Source: Actinoallomurus bryophytorum | GTDB lineage: Bacteria; Actinomycetota; Actinomycetes; Streptosporangiales; Streptosporangiaceae | Assembly (NCBI RefSeq): GCF_006716425.1 | Contig: NZ_VFOZ01000001.1 | Span: 558,001 to 622,000 of the forward strand | Direction of reading: 5' to 3' | Length of the DNA stretch: 64,000 nucleotides | Shown here: positions 8,590 through 16,876 of the stretch, one piece after another | Layout: every line of letters begins with the position of its first letter | Position numbering within the stretch: position 1 is the first letter of the stretch | The notes under the pieces: model-generated | Told to the model about the DNA's origin: nothing | Databases searched by the model: none | Seen by the model: only the letters and a program-made list of their open reading frames with translations | Made by a program: the position numbers and the translations under genes

Positions 8590-11166
8590 CTACTCGCCGC
8601 GCAGCGATGCCAGCACTCCCGGCAGATCGTCGGGTTTGACCAACACATCACGTGCCTTCGACCCTTCGCTGGGACCGACGATGGAACGGCTCTCCAGAAG
8701 GTCCATGAGACGGCCCGCCTTGGCGAATCCGACGCGGAGTTTCCGCTGGAGCATCGAGGTCGACCCGAACTGCGTCGAGACGATCAGCTCGGTCGCCTGG
8801 ACGAGCAGGTCCAGGTCGTCGCCGATGTCCTCGTCGATGTCCTTCTTGCGCTGCTCGGCGGCGGCGACGTCCTCGCGGTAGTCCGGCTCGGCCTGCTTCT
8901 TGCAGTGCTCGACGACGTCGTGGATCTCTTTTTCCGACACGAAGGCGTTCTGCAGCCGCATCGGCTTGCTCGCGCCCATCGGCAGGAAGAGCGCGTCACC
9001 CTGGCCGACCAGCTTTTCCGCGCCCGGCTGGTCGAGGATCACGCGGCTGTCGGCGAGGCTGGAGGTGGCGAACGCCAGGCGGGACGGGACGTTGGCCTTG
9101 ATCAGGCCGGTCACGACGTCGACGCTCGGGCGCTGGGTGGCGAGCACGAGGTGGATGCCGGCGGCACGGGCGAGCTGGGTGATGCGGACGATGGAGTCCT
9201 CGACGTCGCGGGGGGCGACCATCATCAGGTCGGCCAGCTCGTCCACGATCACGAGCAGGTAGGGGTACGGCCGGTAGACCCGCTCGCTGCCGGGCGGGGC
9301 GGTGAGCTTGCCCGCCACCACCCCCTTGTTGAAGTCGTCGATGTGCCGGTAGCCGGAGGCCGCCAGGTCGTCGTAGCGCCGGTCCATCTCCCCCACGACC
9401 CACTGCAGCGCCTCCGCCGCCTTCTTGGGGTTGGTGATGATCGGCGTGATGAGGTGCGGGACGCCGGCGTAGGAGGTCAGCTCGACGCGCTTGGGGTCGA
9501 CCAGGACCATGCGTACCTCGTCCGGCGTGGACCGCATGAGGATCGAGGTGATGAGCCCGTTGATGCAGGTGGACTTGCCGGCGCCGGTGGCACCCGCGAT
9601 GAGCATGTGCGGCATCTTCGCGAGGTTGGCCACGACCGTACGGCCCTCGACGTCCTTGCCGAGGCCGACGATCATCGGGTGGTGGTCGTTGACCGCGACC
9701 GGCGACCGCAGCGTGTCGCCGAGGCTGACGATGTCCTTGTCGGTGTTGGGGATCTCGACGCCGATCGCGGCCTTGCCGGGGATCGGCGAGATGATCCGCA
9801 CGTCCGCGCTCTTGACCGCCAAGGCGATGTTCTTGGTCAGCGCGGTGATCCGCTCGACCTTGACCGCGGGGCCGAGCTCGATCTCGTACCGGGTGATCGT
9901 CGGCCCCCGGGTGAAGCCGGTGACCTGGGCGTCGACGCCGAACTGGTCCAGCACCTCCGACAGGGCGTTCACGACGATGTCGTTGGCCTTGGTGCGCGGC
10001 TTGACGATCGAACCGGGCTTGAGCTTGCCGACCGGCGGAAGGGTGTAGTCACCGCCCGCTCCCGAGGCCGACAGCGTCAGCTGCTCCGTGCTCTTCGGCG
10101 GAGGCGTGGGGTCCGGCAGCGCCGGCTCGACCGGCTCGAAGATGTCGGGCGGCTCCGGCGGCGACAGGAGCTCGTCGACGAGGCTGTGGTCCTCGACCTC
10201 CCGCGTCACGTCGTCCGGGGCGGCCATCACCGGGGTGTCGTAGGGCTTCTTGTGCTCGCCCAGCTCCAGGTCGCTCTTGCGCTTCTTCTTCGCCGGGCGG
10301 TCGCTCTCCTCGCTCTCCTCCGGCCCGCCCTCCGGCATGATCGGGTCGCGCAGCATGAGCCGGTCGCGGAGCGCGACGAGGCGCTCGGGCACCTGGTGAA
10401 CGGGTGTGGCGGTGACGACGAGCAGGCCGAAGCCGGCCACCAGCAGCAGGAGCGGCACCGCGACCCAGGCGGTCAGCGTGCTCGTCAGCGGCGCCGACAG
10501 CAGCCAGCCGATGAGTCCGCCGGAGGACTGGAGTGCGTGCTCGCCCGCGTTGGGGTACGGCGTGCCGTGCGCGATGTGGACGACACCGAGGATGCCGCCG
10601 ACTAGCGCGCCGCAGCCGATGGTGATGCGGCCGCCCTCGCTGTTGTGTTCGGGATGGCGCAGGAGCCGCCACGCCAGCAGCGCGAACATCAGCGGCAGCA
10701 GCCCGGCGAGTGAGCCGAAGCCGTCGCGTACGGCCCGGCCGAAGTATTTGATCAGACCGGACTCCGGCGACCACCATGTCGCGGCGGCGAGCACGATGGC
10801 CAGGCCGAGGTTGGCCAGGCCGAGCCCGTCGCGGCGGTGTTCGACGTCGAGGTCGCGTGCGCTCTGGCCGAACCTTCGCACCAGGCCGCCCAGGGCCTGC
10901 GCGGCGACCACCCACACCCCGCCGACGATGCGATAGATGCCGATGATCAGCTGGGCGATCGGATCCGGCCGTTTGGGACGGTTCTTGGCCGGCCGCCGGG
11001 CGGCGGCCGACCGTCCCTGGGCGGGTTTGCGAGCCGCCGGTTTGCGGGCGGCCGTGGTGCGGGACGCGGGCTTGCGGCGCGCCGCCGGCTTGCCGCTCCC
11101 ACCGGTCCGTCCGCCACCACGCGCGCCGGAGGAGCCTTTGGCGCCCCCTGGCGTACGTGTGGCCAT
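8590..11166 (-). CDS. ftsK: FtsK/SpoIIIE DNA translocase
   Basis: An 858-residue septal DNA pump that clears chromosomes from the division plane. Residues 1-65 are a basic, alanine/lysine/arginine-rich tail; four or five membrane helices follow (about 75-260), then an acidic/proline linker (about 290-390). The RecA-like motor has Walker A GATGAGKST at 525-533 and a Walker B region YLLVIVDELADLMM. The C-terminal gamma winged helix, which reads KOPS-type sites, is recognisable from STQFGSTSMLQRKLRVGF. I start at the ATG at 11166, where family homology begins. It has no Shine-Dalgarno, but TAGTCT lies exactly 7 nt upstream, so the mRNA may be leaderless. Confidence 0.92.
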   Translation of the reverse strand: MATRTPGGAKGSSGARGGGRTGGSGKPAARRKPASRTTAARKPAARKPAQGRSAAARRPAKNRPKRPDPIAQLIIGIYRIVGGVWVVAAQALGGLVRRFGQSARDLDVEHRRDGLGLANLGLAIVLAAATWWSPESGLIKYFGRAVRDGFGSLAGLLPLMFALLAWRLLRHPEHNSEGGRITIGCGALVGGILGVVHIAHGTPYPNAGEHALQSSGGLIGWLLSAPLTSTLTAWVAVPLLLLVAGFGLLVVTATPVHQVPERLVALRDRLMLRDPIMPEGGPEESEESDRPAKKKRKSDLELGEHKKPYDTPVMAAPDDVTREVEDHSLVDELLSPPEPPDIFEPVEPALPDPTPPPKSTEQLTLSASGAGGDYTLPPVGKLKPGSIVKPRTKANDIVVNALSEVLDQFGVDAQVTGFTRGPTITRYEIELGPAVKVERITALTKNIALAVKSADVRIISPIPGKAAIGVEIPNTDKDIVSLGDTLRSPVAVNDHHPMIVGLGKDVEGRTVVANLAKMPHMLIAGATGAGKSTCINGLITSILMRSTPDEVRMVLVDPKRVELTSYAGVPHLITPIITNPKKAAEALQWVVGEMDRRYDDLAASGYRHIDDFNKGVVAGKLTAPPGSERVYRPYPYLLVIVDELADLMMVAPRDVEDSIVRITQLARAAGIHLVLATQRPSVDVVTGLIKANVPSRLAFATSSLADSRVILDQPGAEKLVGQGDALFLPMGASKPMRLQNAFVSEKEIHDVVEHCKKQAEPDYREDVAAAEQRKKDIDEDIGDDLDLLVQATELIVSTQFGSTSMLQRKLRVGFAKAGRLMDLLESRSIVGPSEGSKARDVLVKPDDLPGVLASLRGE

Positions 11167-11173
11167 GATGGTG

Positions 11174-11179
11174 AGACTA
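11174..11179 (-). promoter_or_regulatory. Putative -10 box for a leaderless ftsK transcript
   Basis: TAGTCT on the minus strand is followed by 7 nt and the ftsK ATG. The same TAnnnT-N7-start arrangement occurs before three other genes in this window (19928, 24832, 27113). No strong -35 hexamer is visible. Confidence 0.4.
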
Positions 11180-11261
11180 ACGGCTATGCCCGATGGGTTC
11201 CCTTCTGCGCGGACGGCGTGTCGCACCCCCGATCGGGGACGCGACTCCGCCGATCCGTGCT

Positions 11262-12941
11262 TCAGAGCTCGACGATCACCGGGACGATCATCGGCCGGCG
11301 GCCGAAGGACTCATTGACCCAGCGCCCCGCCGTGCGGCGTACGACCTGGCGGAGCTGGTGCACATCGTTGATCCCGTCGGCGGCCGCCGCCTCCAGGACC
11401 TCCTCCAGACGCGGGATGACGGCGTCGAAGCTCTCGATGCCCGCCCCTCGCGCGTGGATCTCCGGGCCGCCGAGCAGCTTGCCGGTGGAGGAGTCGATGG
11501 CGATGACCACGGACACGAACCCCTCGTCGCCGAGGATGCGCCGGTCCTTGAGCGAGGTCTCGGTGATCTCGCCGACCGAGAGCCCGTCCACGTACACGTA
11601 TCCCGCGCGGACCGCGCCGACGATCGAGGCCTGTCCGTCGACGAGGTCGACCACGACCCCGTCCTCGGCGATCACGATGTTGTCCTCGGGCACCCCGGTG
11701 AGCGCGGCCAGGCGTGCGTGCGCGCTGAGATGGCGCCACTCGCCGTGGATCGGCATGAAGTTGCCCGGCCGGGTCATGTTCAGGACGTAGAGCAGCTCAC
11801 CGGCCGGCGCGTGGCCGGAGACGTGCACGAGCGCGTTGCCCTTGTGCACGACCTTCGCGCCCCAGCGGGTCAGCCCGTTGATCACGCGGTTGACGGCGTT
11901 CTCGTTGCCCGGGATGAGCGACGAGGCGAGGATCACCGTGTCGCCCTGCTCGATGCGGATCTGGTGGTCACGGCCCGCCATCCGCGAAAGGGCGGACATC
12001 GGCTCGCCCTGCGAGCCGGTGCAGACCAGCACGACCTTCTCCGCGGGCAGGTCGTCGATCTCCTTCTGCTCGACGAGGATCCCGGCGGGGACGCGCAGAT
12101 AGCCCAGGTCGCGGGCGACGCCCATGTTGCGGACCATCGACCGGCCGACGAAGCAGACCTTGCGCCCGCTCACGTGCGCGGCGTCGAGCACCTGCTGGAC
12201 ACGGTGCACGTGCGAGGCGAAGCAGGCGACGATGGCGCGCTTCTTCGCGATCCGCAGCACGTCGCTCAGCACGATGCCGATATCGCGCTCGCTGGTGACG
12301 AACCCAGGGACCTCGGCGTTGGTGGAGTCCGACATCAGCAGGTCGATGCCCTCGGCGCCGAGCCGGGCGAACCCGCCCAGGTCGGTGAGGCGGTTGTCCA
12401 GCGGCAGCTGGTCCATCTTGAAGTCGCCGGTGGCCAGCACGAGACCGGCGGGCGTGCGGATGGCGACCGCGAGCGCGTCCGGGATCGAGTGGTTGACCGC
12501 GAGGAACTCGCACTCGAAAGGACCGAACGTCCGCGTCTCGCCCTCGCGTACCTGCACGGTGATCGGCTTGATCCGGTGCTCGGTGAGCTTGGCCTCGATC
12601 AGCGCCAGCGTCAGCCGTGAACCGATCAGCGGGATGTCGGGCCGCTCACGGAGGAGGTAGGGCACCCCACCGATGTGGTCTTCGTGCCCATGGGTCAACA
12701 CGATGCCCTCGACGTCGTCGAGGCGCTCTCGTATGTAGTCGAAGTCCGGCAGGATCAGGTCCACGCCGGGCTGTTCGGACTCGGGGAAGAGCACCCCGCA
12801 GTCCACGATCAGCAGCCGCCCCTCGAACTCGAAGACCGTCATGTTGCGGCCGATCTCGCCCAAGCCGCCGAGCGGCACGATGCGCAGGCCGCCCGCGGGC
12901 AGCCGGGGCGGCGAGCCCAGGTCAGGATGTGGATGACTCAT
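11262..12941 (-). CDS. rnj: Ribonuclease J (metallo-beta-lactamase/beta-CASP)
   Basis: A 559-residue exo/endoribonuclease for 5' mRNA decay and rRNA processing. The metal-binding motif HGHEDH is at 84-89 (VLTHGHEDHIGG). Further signatures are AVNHSIPDALAVAI, TGDFKMDQLPLDNRLTDL, SDSTNAEVPGF, the beta-CASP region with VHVSGHAPAGEL, and the C-terminal domain to residue 559. The start MSHPHPDLGSPPRLPAGGLR matches the actinobacterial family. Its ATG overlaps the TGA of a 19-codon ORF that has its own strong ribosome-binding site. It follows dapA on the same strand after 120 bp, as in most actinomycetes. Confidence 0.93.
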   Translation of the reverse strand: MSHPHPDLGSPPRLPAGGLRIVPLGGLGEIGRNMTVFEFEGRLLIVDCGVLFPESEQPGVDLILPDFDYIRERLDDVEGIVLTHGHEDHIGGVPYLLRERPDIPLIGSRLTLALIEAKLTEHRIKPITVQVREGETRTFGPFECEFLAVNHSIPDALAVAIRTPAGLVLATGDFKMDQLPLDNRLTDLGGFARLGAEGIDLLMSDSTNAEVPGFVTSERDIGIVLSDVLRIAKKRAIVACFASHVHRVQQVLDAAHVSGRKVCFVGRSMVRNMGVARDLGYLRVPAGILVEQKEIDDLPAEKVVLVCTGSQGEPMSALSRMAGRDHQIRIEQGDTVILASSLIPGNENAVNRVINGLTRWGAKVVHKGNALVHVSGHAPAGELLYVLNMTRPGNFMPIHGEWRHLSAHARLAALTGVPEDNIVIAEDGVVVDLVDGQASIVGAVRAGYVYVDGLSVGEITETSLKDRRILGDEGFVSVVIAIDSSTGKLLGGPEIHARGAGIESFDAVIPRLEEVLEAAAADGINDVHQLRQVVRRTAGRWVNESFGRRPMIVPVIVEL

Positions 12942-12997
12942 CGTTCACCCCGCCCCTCTTCGAGGCGTACGGGGGCATGCTCATGCGCGTCTGTCAC
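12938..12997 (-). CDS. Short coupled leader ORF upstream of rnj (19 codons)
   Basis: GTG at 12997 follows AGGAGG with 4 nt spacing. The frame codes for 19 residues (begins MTDAHEHAPV, ends EEGRGER) and its TGA overlaps the rnj ATG as ATGA. The start resembles, loosely, the M[ST]-x-x-[SH]E pattern of the 23-codon leaders before rbfA and the DUF4439 gene. It is likely a translational coupling leader, but chance cannot be excluded. Confidence 0.4.
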   Translation of the reverse strand: MTDAHEHAPVRLEEGRGER

Positions 12998-13061
12998 GCG
13001 CCCTCCTAGCTTCTTCAGCGGCTCGCCTCTCCGACGATGCCGTGTCGTGCCTTCGGTCCTC

Positions 13062-14000
13062 TCACGGACCCTCCAAGATCTTGACGCCGCCGGCGATGAG
13101 GTCCTCCCTCAGCGCGGCGGTGAACTCCGGCGTCGCGTCCACCAGCGGGGGCCGTACGGCCCCACCCGGCTGGCCGACGAGCGACAGCGCGGCCTTCGCA
13201 GCGATCACACCCTGCGTCCGGGTCATGATCGCAGTGATCACGGGCACCAGGCGACGGTGAATCCGCCGCGCGCGCTCGGTGTCCCCGGCGAGGAATGCGT
13301 CGATCATGTCGTGCAGGTCGGCGCCGACCACGTGTCCGACCACGCTGACGAACCCGGCCGCGCCCACCGAGAGCCAGGGCAGGTTGAGGGCGTCGTCGCC
13401 GGAGTAGAACACCAGGTCGGTCTCCGCCATCACCTTGGACGCCGCGAACAGGTCGCCCTTGGCGTCCTTGACCGCGATGATCCGGGGGTGCGCGGCGAGG
13501 CGCAGCAGCGTCTCGGTCGCGATCGGCGTGCCGGTACGGCCGGGGATGTCATAGAGCATCACCGGGAGCCCGGTCGCGTCGGCCACGGTCTCGAAGTGGC
13601 GCGCGAGACCCTCCTGCGGTGGCTTGTTGTAGTACGGGGTGACCACGAGCAGCCCGTCGGCTCCCGCGCTCTCCGCCTGGCGCGCCAGCTTCAGGGTGTG
13701 CACGGTGTTGTTGGTACCCACACCCGCGACGATGGTCGCGCGGTCGCCCACCGCGTCGACGACGGTCCGGAGCAGGCGCTCGTCCTCGGTGTCGGTCGTC
13801 GTGGGGGACTCACCGGTCGTGCCGCTGACGACGAGGCCGTCGTTGCGCTGCTGGTCGACGAGGTACGTCGCGAGACGCGCCGCGCCGTCGTAGTCGACGG
13901 CGCCGTCGGCCGTCATCGGAGTGACCATCGCGGTGAGCATCCGGCCGAAGGGCGCCGCGTCGTCGCGCTCCTGCGGCTCAGGGATCGTGCTGGGTGCCAT
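13062..14000 (-). CDS. dapA: 4-hydroxy-tetrahydrodipicolinate synthase
   Basis: A 312-residue class I aldolase condensing pyruvate with aspartate semialdehyde, the first committed step to lysine and meso-diaminopimelate for peptidoglycan. Motifs visible are GTTGESPTTTDTE (substrate loop), VTPYYNKPPQEG (catalytic tyrosine), YDIPGRTGTPI and IIAVKDAKGD with the Schiff-base lysine. The ATG at 13998-14000 has no strong Shine-Dalgarno. In most actinomycetes thyX and dapB lie close upstream; here dapB is about 20 kb away and thyX is not seen. A long hairpin lies 89 bp upstream. Confidence 0.93.
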   Translation of the reverse strand: MAPSTIPEPQERDDAAPFGRMLTAMVTPMTADGAVDYDGAARLATYLVDQQRNDGLVVSGTTGESPTTTDTEDERLLRTVVDAVGDRATIVAGVGTNNTVHTLKLARQAESAGADGLLVVTPYYNKPPQEGLARHFETVADATGLPVMLYDIPGRTGTPIATETLLRLAAHPRIIAVKDAKGDLFAASKVMAETDLVFYSGDDALNLPWLSVGAAGFVSVVGHVVGADLHDMIDAFLAGDTERARRIHRRLVPVITAIMTRTQGVIAAKAALSLVGQPGGAVRPPLVDATPEFTAALREDLIAGGVKILEGP

Positions 14001-14088
14001 GTTCCGAACTTACCGGGCATCGCCCCCGGTGGGGACCCGCGGGCACCCTCGTGTCGTCTTCTTGCCGCCTCTGAACTCGCGGAATGAC

Positions 14089-14138
14089 GAAGACGCCGCC
14101 AGAACACGCTCGGGGGTACATGTTCTGACGGCGTCTTC
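14089..14138. terminator. Long hairpin upstream of dapA
   Basis: An 18-bp stem (GAAGACGCCGCCAGAACA at 14089-14106 against its near-perfect complement at 14121-14138, one mismatch) with a 14-nt loop. There is no U-tract, which is common for actinomycete terminators. It would end transcripts arriving on the minus strand from the 14.2-14.8 kb region before dapA; it could also act in the dapA leader. Confidence 0.7.
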
Positions 14139-14608
14139 TGATCAATCGTCTGCCACAAATCCGGCGTTACCGGTGAACCTTGGCGGGCTTTCGCGCGTTA
14201 AAGAGAGTGGGATGAGGTTCCGCCGGGGTCTGGCGGGGCTGGCGGAGCCTCTCCCGGCGGAGGATGCGCGCCTCGGTCGCCGGGGTCTGGGGCTCTCTCG
14301 CGCCGATCACCCACCCGATCGGCGCACCCGCGGCCGAGGCGCGCGCATCCTTCACCCGGACCGCCCTGGGGCGTCTTGGCGGGAGCTTTTCTCCCGCGTG
14401 ACCAGCACGTTCTCGATGCGCCGCCATCCCAGGCGGCATCGCCGGGCCGTTCTTCACCGGCTCGCGCGTCAGGTCACCATCACTGAGCGCGCCTTCACTC
14501 GTTCGCCCGGCCGCGCATGCTCTGGCTCATCCGCTCGCCTGCGCGGCCGCGCACATTCCTGTTCTGTTCGGCCCAGCTAGCCGGGCGGGTGCATTCTCAT
14601 GGGGGAAC
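14139..14608. other. Strongly structured intergenic region, no certain gene
   Basis: About 470 bp with many inverted repeats. CCGCCGGG near 14221 pairs with CCCGGCGG near 14253. 14262-14276 pairs with 14334-14350 with a small bulge, and inside that GCGCCGATC (14300-14308) pairs with GATCGGCGC (14317-14325). GCGGGAG-N5-CTCCCGC is at 14379-14397. A 96-codon minus-strand ORF (14167-14457) exists with moderate third-position GC but no recognised family and no good ribosome-binding site. A structured RNA, or debris of a lost gene, are both possible; I cannot choose. Confidence 0.5.
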
Positions 14609-14806
14609 TCAGCCTTCGTGCCCGGTCGCGAGGTGCTCGTCGAGCCGCGACTTGAGATCCTCCGGACTCAGCGCGCGGAAGAACTCGTTTCCGCGCACCG
14701 CCCACCAGTGACCCGAACCACCCAGTCCGAACCTCCAGCCGGAATAACCGGCCGCGAGTTCCTGGAGCCGGCCGTCAGACCGGTCGACGATGTGCCTCAT
14801 GCTCAT
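14609..14806 (-). CDS. Small conserved-type hypothetical protein (65 aa)
   Basis: The peptide begins MSMRHIVDRSDGRLQELAAG, continues YSGWRFGLGGSGHWWAVRGN, and ends in a helical LSPEDLKSRLDEHLATGH. The ELAAxYxGWRxxxxxxGxWWA pattern resembles small Actinomadura/Nonomuraea-type proteins often found beside XRE regulators; I know no function. GGAGG lies 10 nt before the ATG at 14806, and a second ATG 6 nt downstream is an alternative. The gene stands alone, followed by the structured region and the hairpin before dapA. Confidence 0.6.
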   Translation of the reverse strand: MSMRHIVDRSDGRLQELAAGYSGWRFGLGGSGHWWAVRGNEFFRALSPEDLKSRLDEHLATGHEG

Positions 14807-15182
14807 GCTCTCCGAACCTCCCTACACCGCCATCCGCCACGACCAGCGCGGCGGGTCCCCGGATTACTTCCCCCAGACATGAGGGTTTGATCGCGTGAAA
14901 ACGCCCTGCGACGCCTACGTGATCTTGTACGCGGGCAAGACGATGGCATGACGAGCCAAAGTCCAGGCAATTCGCCGACGATGTAACTAAATCGTGACAA
15001 GTACTTGTCCCTGCGCGCTTGACAGCCGCTGACACGTCTGCCGCAACCCTCGCTGCAAGTTCCACCGCGAGCCTCGGCGCAGGGTGTCATGAGGCCGTCG
15101 GTGAGCAACCCGTTTCCTTGCAGGTCAGCGCGTGGTTCGGCGCGACGGAGGCGAGCCCGGGGGTCGCTTCCCGCGAACGGCG
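14807..15182. other. Intergenic region with a perfect 14-bp palindrome
   Basis: 376 bp without a supported gene; overlapping short frames on the minus strand have mixed codon use and no family match. The stretch 14940-15010 is AT-richer than its surroundings and contains GACAAGTACTTGTC at 14996-15009. The promoter of the 65-residue gene probably lies here. Confidence 0.5.
14996..15009. promoter_or_regulatory. Perfect palindrome GACAAGTACTTGTC, operator candidate
   Basis: A 14-bp perfect dyad in an AT-richer intergenic patch about 190 bp upstream of the small minus-strand gene at 14806. It has the size of a dimeric repressor site. No candidate regulator is adjacent. Confidence 0.35.
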
Positions 15183-15401
15183 TCAGTGGCGGCCGTGGTG
15201 AGGTGAGCCGGTGATGGTCGTGTAGGTCGTCACCGGCTCACCGGTGACGTCGCGCAGTGCCTGCAGACGGAGCTCGAGCAGGACCGAGCCCAGCGCCCAG
15301 ATGACCGCGTACAAGATCACCACGGCGACGCATCGGCGCAGCAGCGCGTGGGGGTACTCGGGCGGCCTTCGCCGCGGAGGCCAGTCCGGCCCGTAGTCCA
15401 T
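15183..15401 (-). CDS. Small single-pass membrane protein, hypothetical (72 aa)
   Basis: The frame from the ATG at 15401 starts MDYGPDWPPRRRPPEYPH, a basic/proline-rich cytoplasmic tail. One transmembrane helix (VAVVILYAVIWALGSVLLEL) follows, then a short polar tail ending HHGRH. Arginines before the helix suggest N-in topology. No family is recognised. The start is uncertain: no strong Shine-Dalgarno is visible, and the open frame continues to 15593 with a less convincing Arg/Pro-rich extension. Confidence 0.5.
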   Translation of the reverse strand: MDYGPDWPPRRRPPEYPHALLRRCVAVVILYAVIWALGSVLLELRLQALRDVTGEPVTTYTTITGSPHHGRH

Positions 15402-15847
15402 GAAGGGGCCCGCCGCACCGGCCCGACGCCGGCGGATCAGGCGGCGGCTCGCGGAGCCGGACGGGCGGCGCGGTCCATGACCCGGGAGACGACCGGTCGG
15501 CTCCGCCGGCCGGTCGAGACGCGCGGAGAGACGGCGCCATGCCCGGAGGCGATGGAGCGACGGCCGGCGCGCGATCGGTTTCACGGTGAGCAAGCAGCCG
15601 AGTATCGCAGGAAGTGATCATCACCTGCCACGGACACGCACGAGCCGGTCTCCCGGTCCCGCTCGCGGCCGAACCGACGGATGTCCGAGCTGCGACGCAT
15701 CCAGCAGGTCATTGCCTCCCCCGGCATTCCCCTGGATCGAAATCAGGCCAGTAACTGCCTAAGGAGTTCCAATCCCTGCCCGGTTCAAAACCTGATCGCG
15801 CCCTTCGGCACGCCCGGCCGGTCGACACGTCGAAGCGCGCCGGGAAC
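15402..15847. other. Intergenic region, nothing certain
   Basis: About 446 bp between the small membrane protein and the diiron protein, both on the minus strand. Open frames here have poor codon bias. It holds GTGATCATCAC near 15615, a short dyad. I see no convincing terminator or RNA gene. Confidence 0.4.
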
Positions 15848-16876
15848 TCAGAACACCGGGATGATGTCCTCCGGGTCGATGTCGGAGACGTCCACGCCGT
15901 CGATGTCGAGTTCGGGGATGGCCGGGAACGCGATGCCCCAGCGTTCGACGATCGCGCGTACGCGGGCCATCGCCACGCGCCAGTTGTCCGCCTGCTCGTC
16001 GAACGACAGGATGCCCAGGCCCGCGTCGCGTGCGTACGACATCAGGATCCGGTGGTTCGCCAGGAAGTACGGCGGCAGGTCCCAGAAGCCCTCCGGCGGC
16101 TCCCAGAGGATCATCGACAGGAACACGAAGCCGGCGCGGAGCTGCTTGGTGATCAGCTCACGGGTGTCGTCGGTGAGGCCCGGCCACTCGTTCTCCAGGA
16201 TCGTCATGCAGATCTGCAGATGCCGGGACTCGTCGCGGCCGATGCGCTGGAACATCTCGCCGAAGACCGGGTGCGTAGTGCCCGACGCCATTCCGCGGAA
16301 CAGCGTGGAGGCGGCCATCTCCCCCATCATGAAGCTCGTGAACAGCACCGGGAGGGTGTAGCGGCCGACGGCGGTGTTGTAGCCGGTCCAGTAGCGCCCG
16401 CCATTGTGGTAGAGCCAGCCGATGTTGTTGTGCGCCGCCTTCTCCAGGTCGGTCTTGGGCTCCCAGTCGAGCGGACCACCCGGCCACAGCTTGGCGATCG
16501 TCCGCTGGCAGCACTCCTCGTGGTTCATCTCGTCGCGGGTGATGGAGAAGAAGCACTTGCGGACCGGGTCCTCCTCGTGCTTCTCGAAGGCCTGGATCGT
16601 GGCGCGCGCGAACACCGCGGGGCCGGAGGCGTCGAAGTTGGCCAGCACGGAGAACCAGTACATGATCCCCAGCCGCTGCTCGACCGTGAAGTCCTCCGGG
16701 CGCAGGCCGTCCCACGGGAGGTCGGCCGGGTTCCAGACCACGCGCTTGGACTTCTCGTAGATGTCGACGAGCTTCTGGGTGTCGACGTGCCATTCCATCG
16801 GGTAGATGTTCGGCTGCGGGACCTCCGGCGCGGGCCAGAAGCCGCCCTCGGGAATCGTCAGCTTCCTGTCAGCCAT
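15848..16876 (-). CDS. Ferritin-like/R2-like diiron protein
   Basis: A 342-residue soluble protein with the residue pattern of a diiron four-helix bundle: E98-E102 region (AFEKHEED), E116-x-x-H119 (DEMNHEECC), E186 (MGEMAAS) and E216-x-x-H219 (RDESRHLQI). Two ExxH motifs separated by about 100 residues are typical of ribonucleotide reductase R2, acyl-ACP desaturases, AurF-type N-oxygenases and related oxidases. I cannot assign it to one of these. Its start overlaps the last 8 bp of the DMT exporter gene (ATGGCTGA), with GAGGAG upstream of the ATG, so the two are translationally coupled. The substrate may be linked to what the exporter carries. Confidence 0.75.
   Translation of the reverse strand: MADRKLTIPEGGFWPAPEVPQPNIYPMEWHVDTQKLVDIYEKSKRVVWNPADLPWDGLRPEDFTVEQRLGIMYWFSVLANFDASGPAVFARATIQAFEKHEEDPVRKCFFSITRDEMNHEECCQRTIAKLWPGGPLDWEPKTDLEKAAHNNIGWLYHNGGRYWTGYNTAVGRYTLPVLFTSFMMGEMAASTLFRGMASGTTHPVFGEMFQRIGRDESRHLQICMTILENEWPGLTDDTRELITKQLRAGFVFLSMILWEPPEGFWDLPPYFLANHRILMSYARDAGLGILSFDEQADNWRVAMARVRAIVERWGIAFPAIPELDIDGVDVSDIDPEDIIPVF

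Noticed and set aside
9595-10605. Plus-strand frames opposite ftsK
   Set aside because: Shadow of the ftsK coding strand; Arg/Asp/Val-rich translations without domains.
14775-15108. Two overlapping minus-strand ORFs of about 100 codons
   Set aside because: Mixed codon use, mutually exclusive frames and no recognisable motif; they overlap the promoter region of the small gene at 14806.
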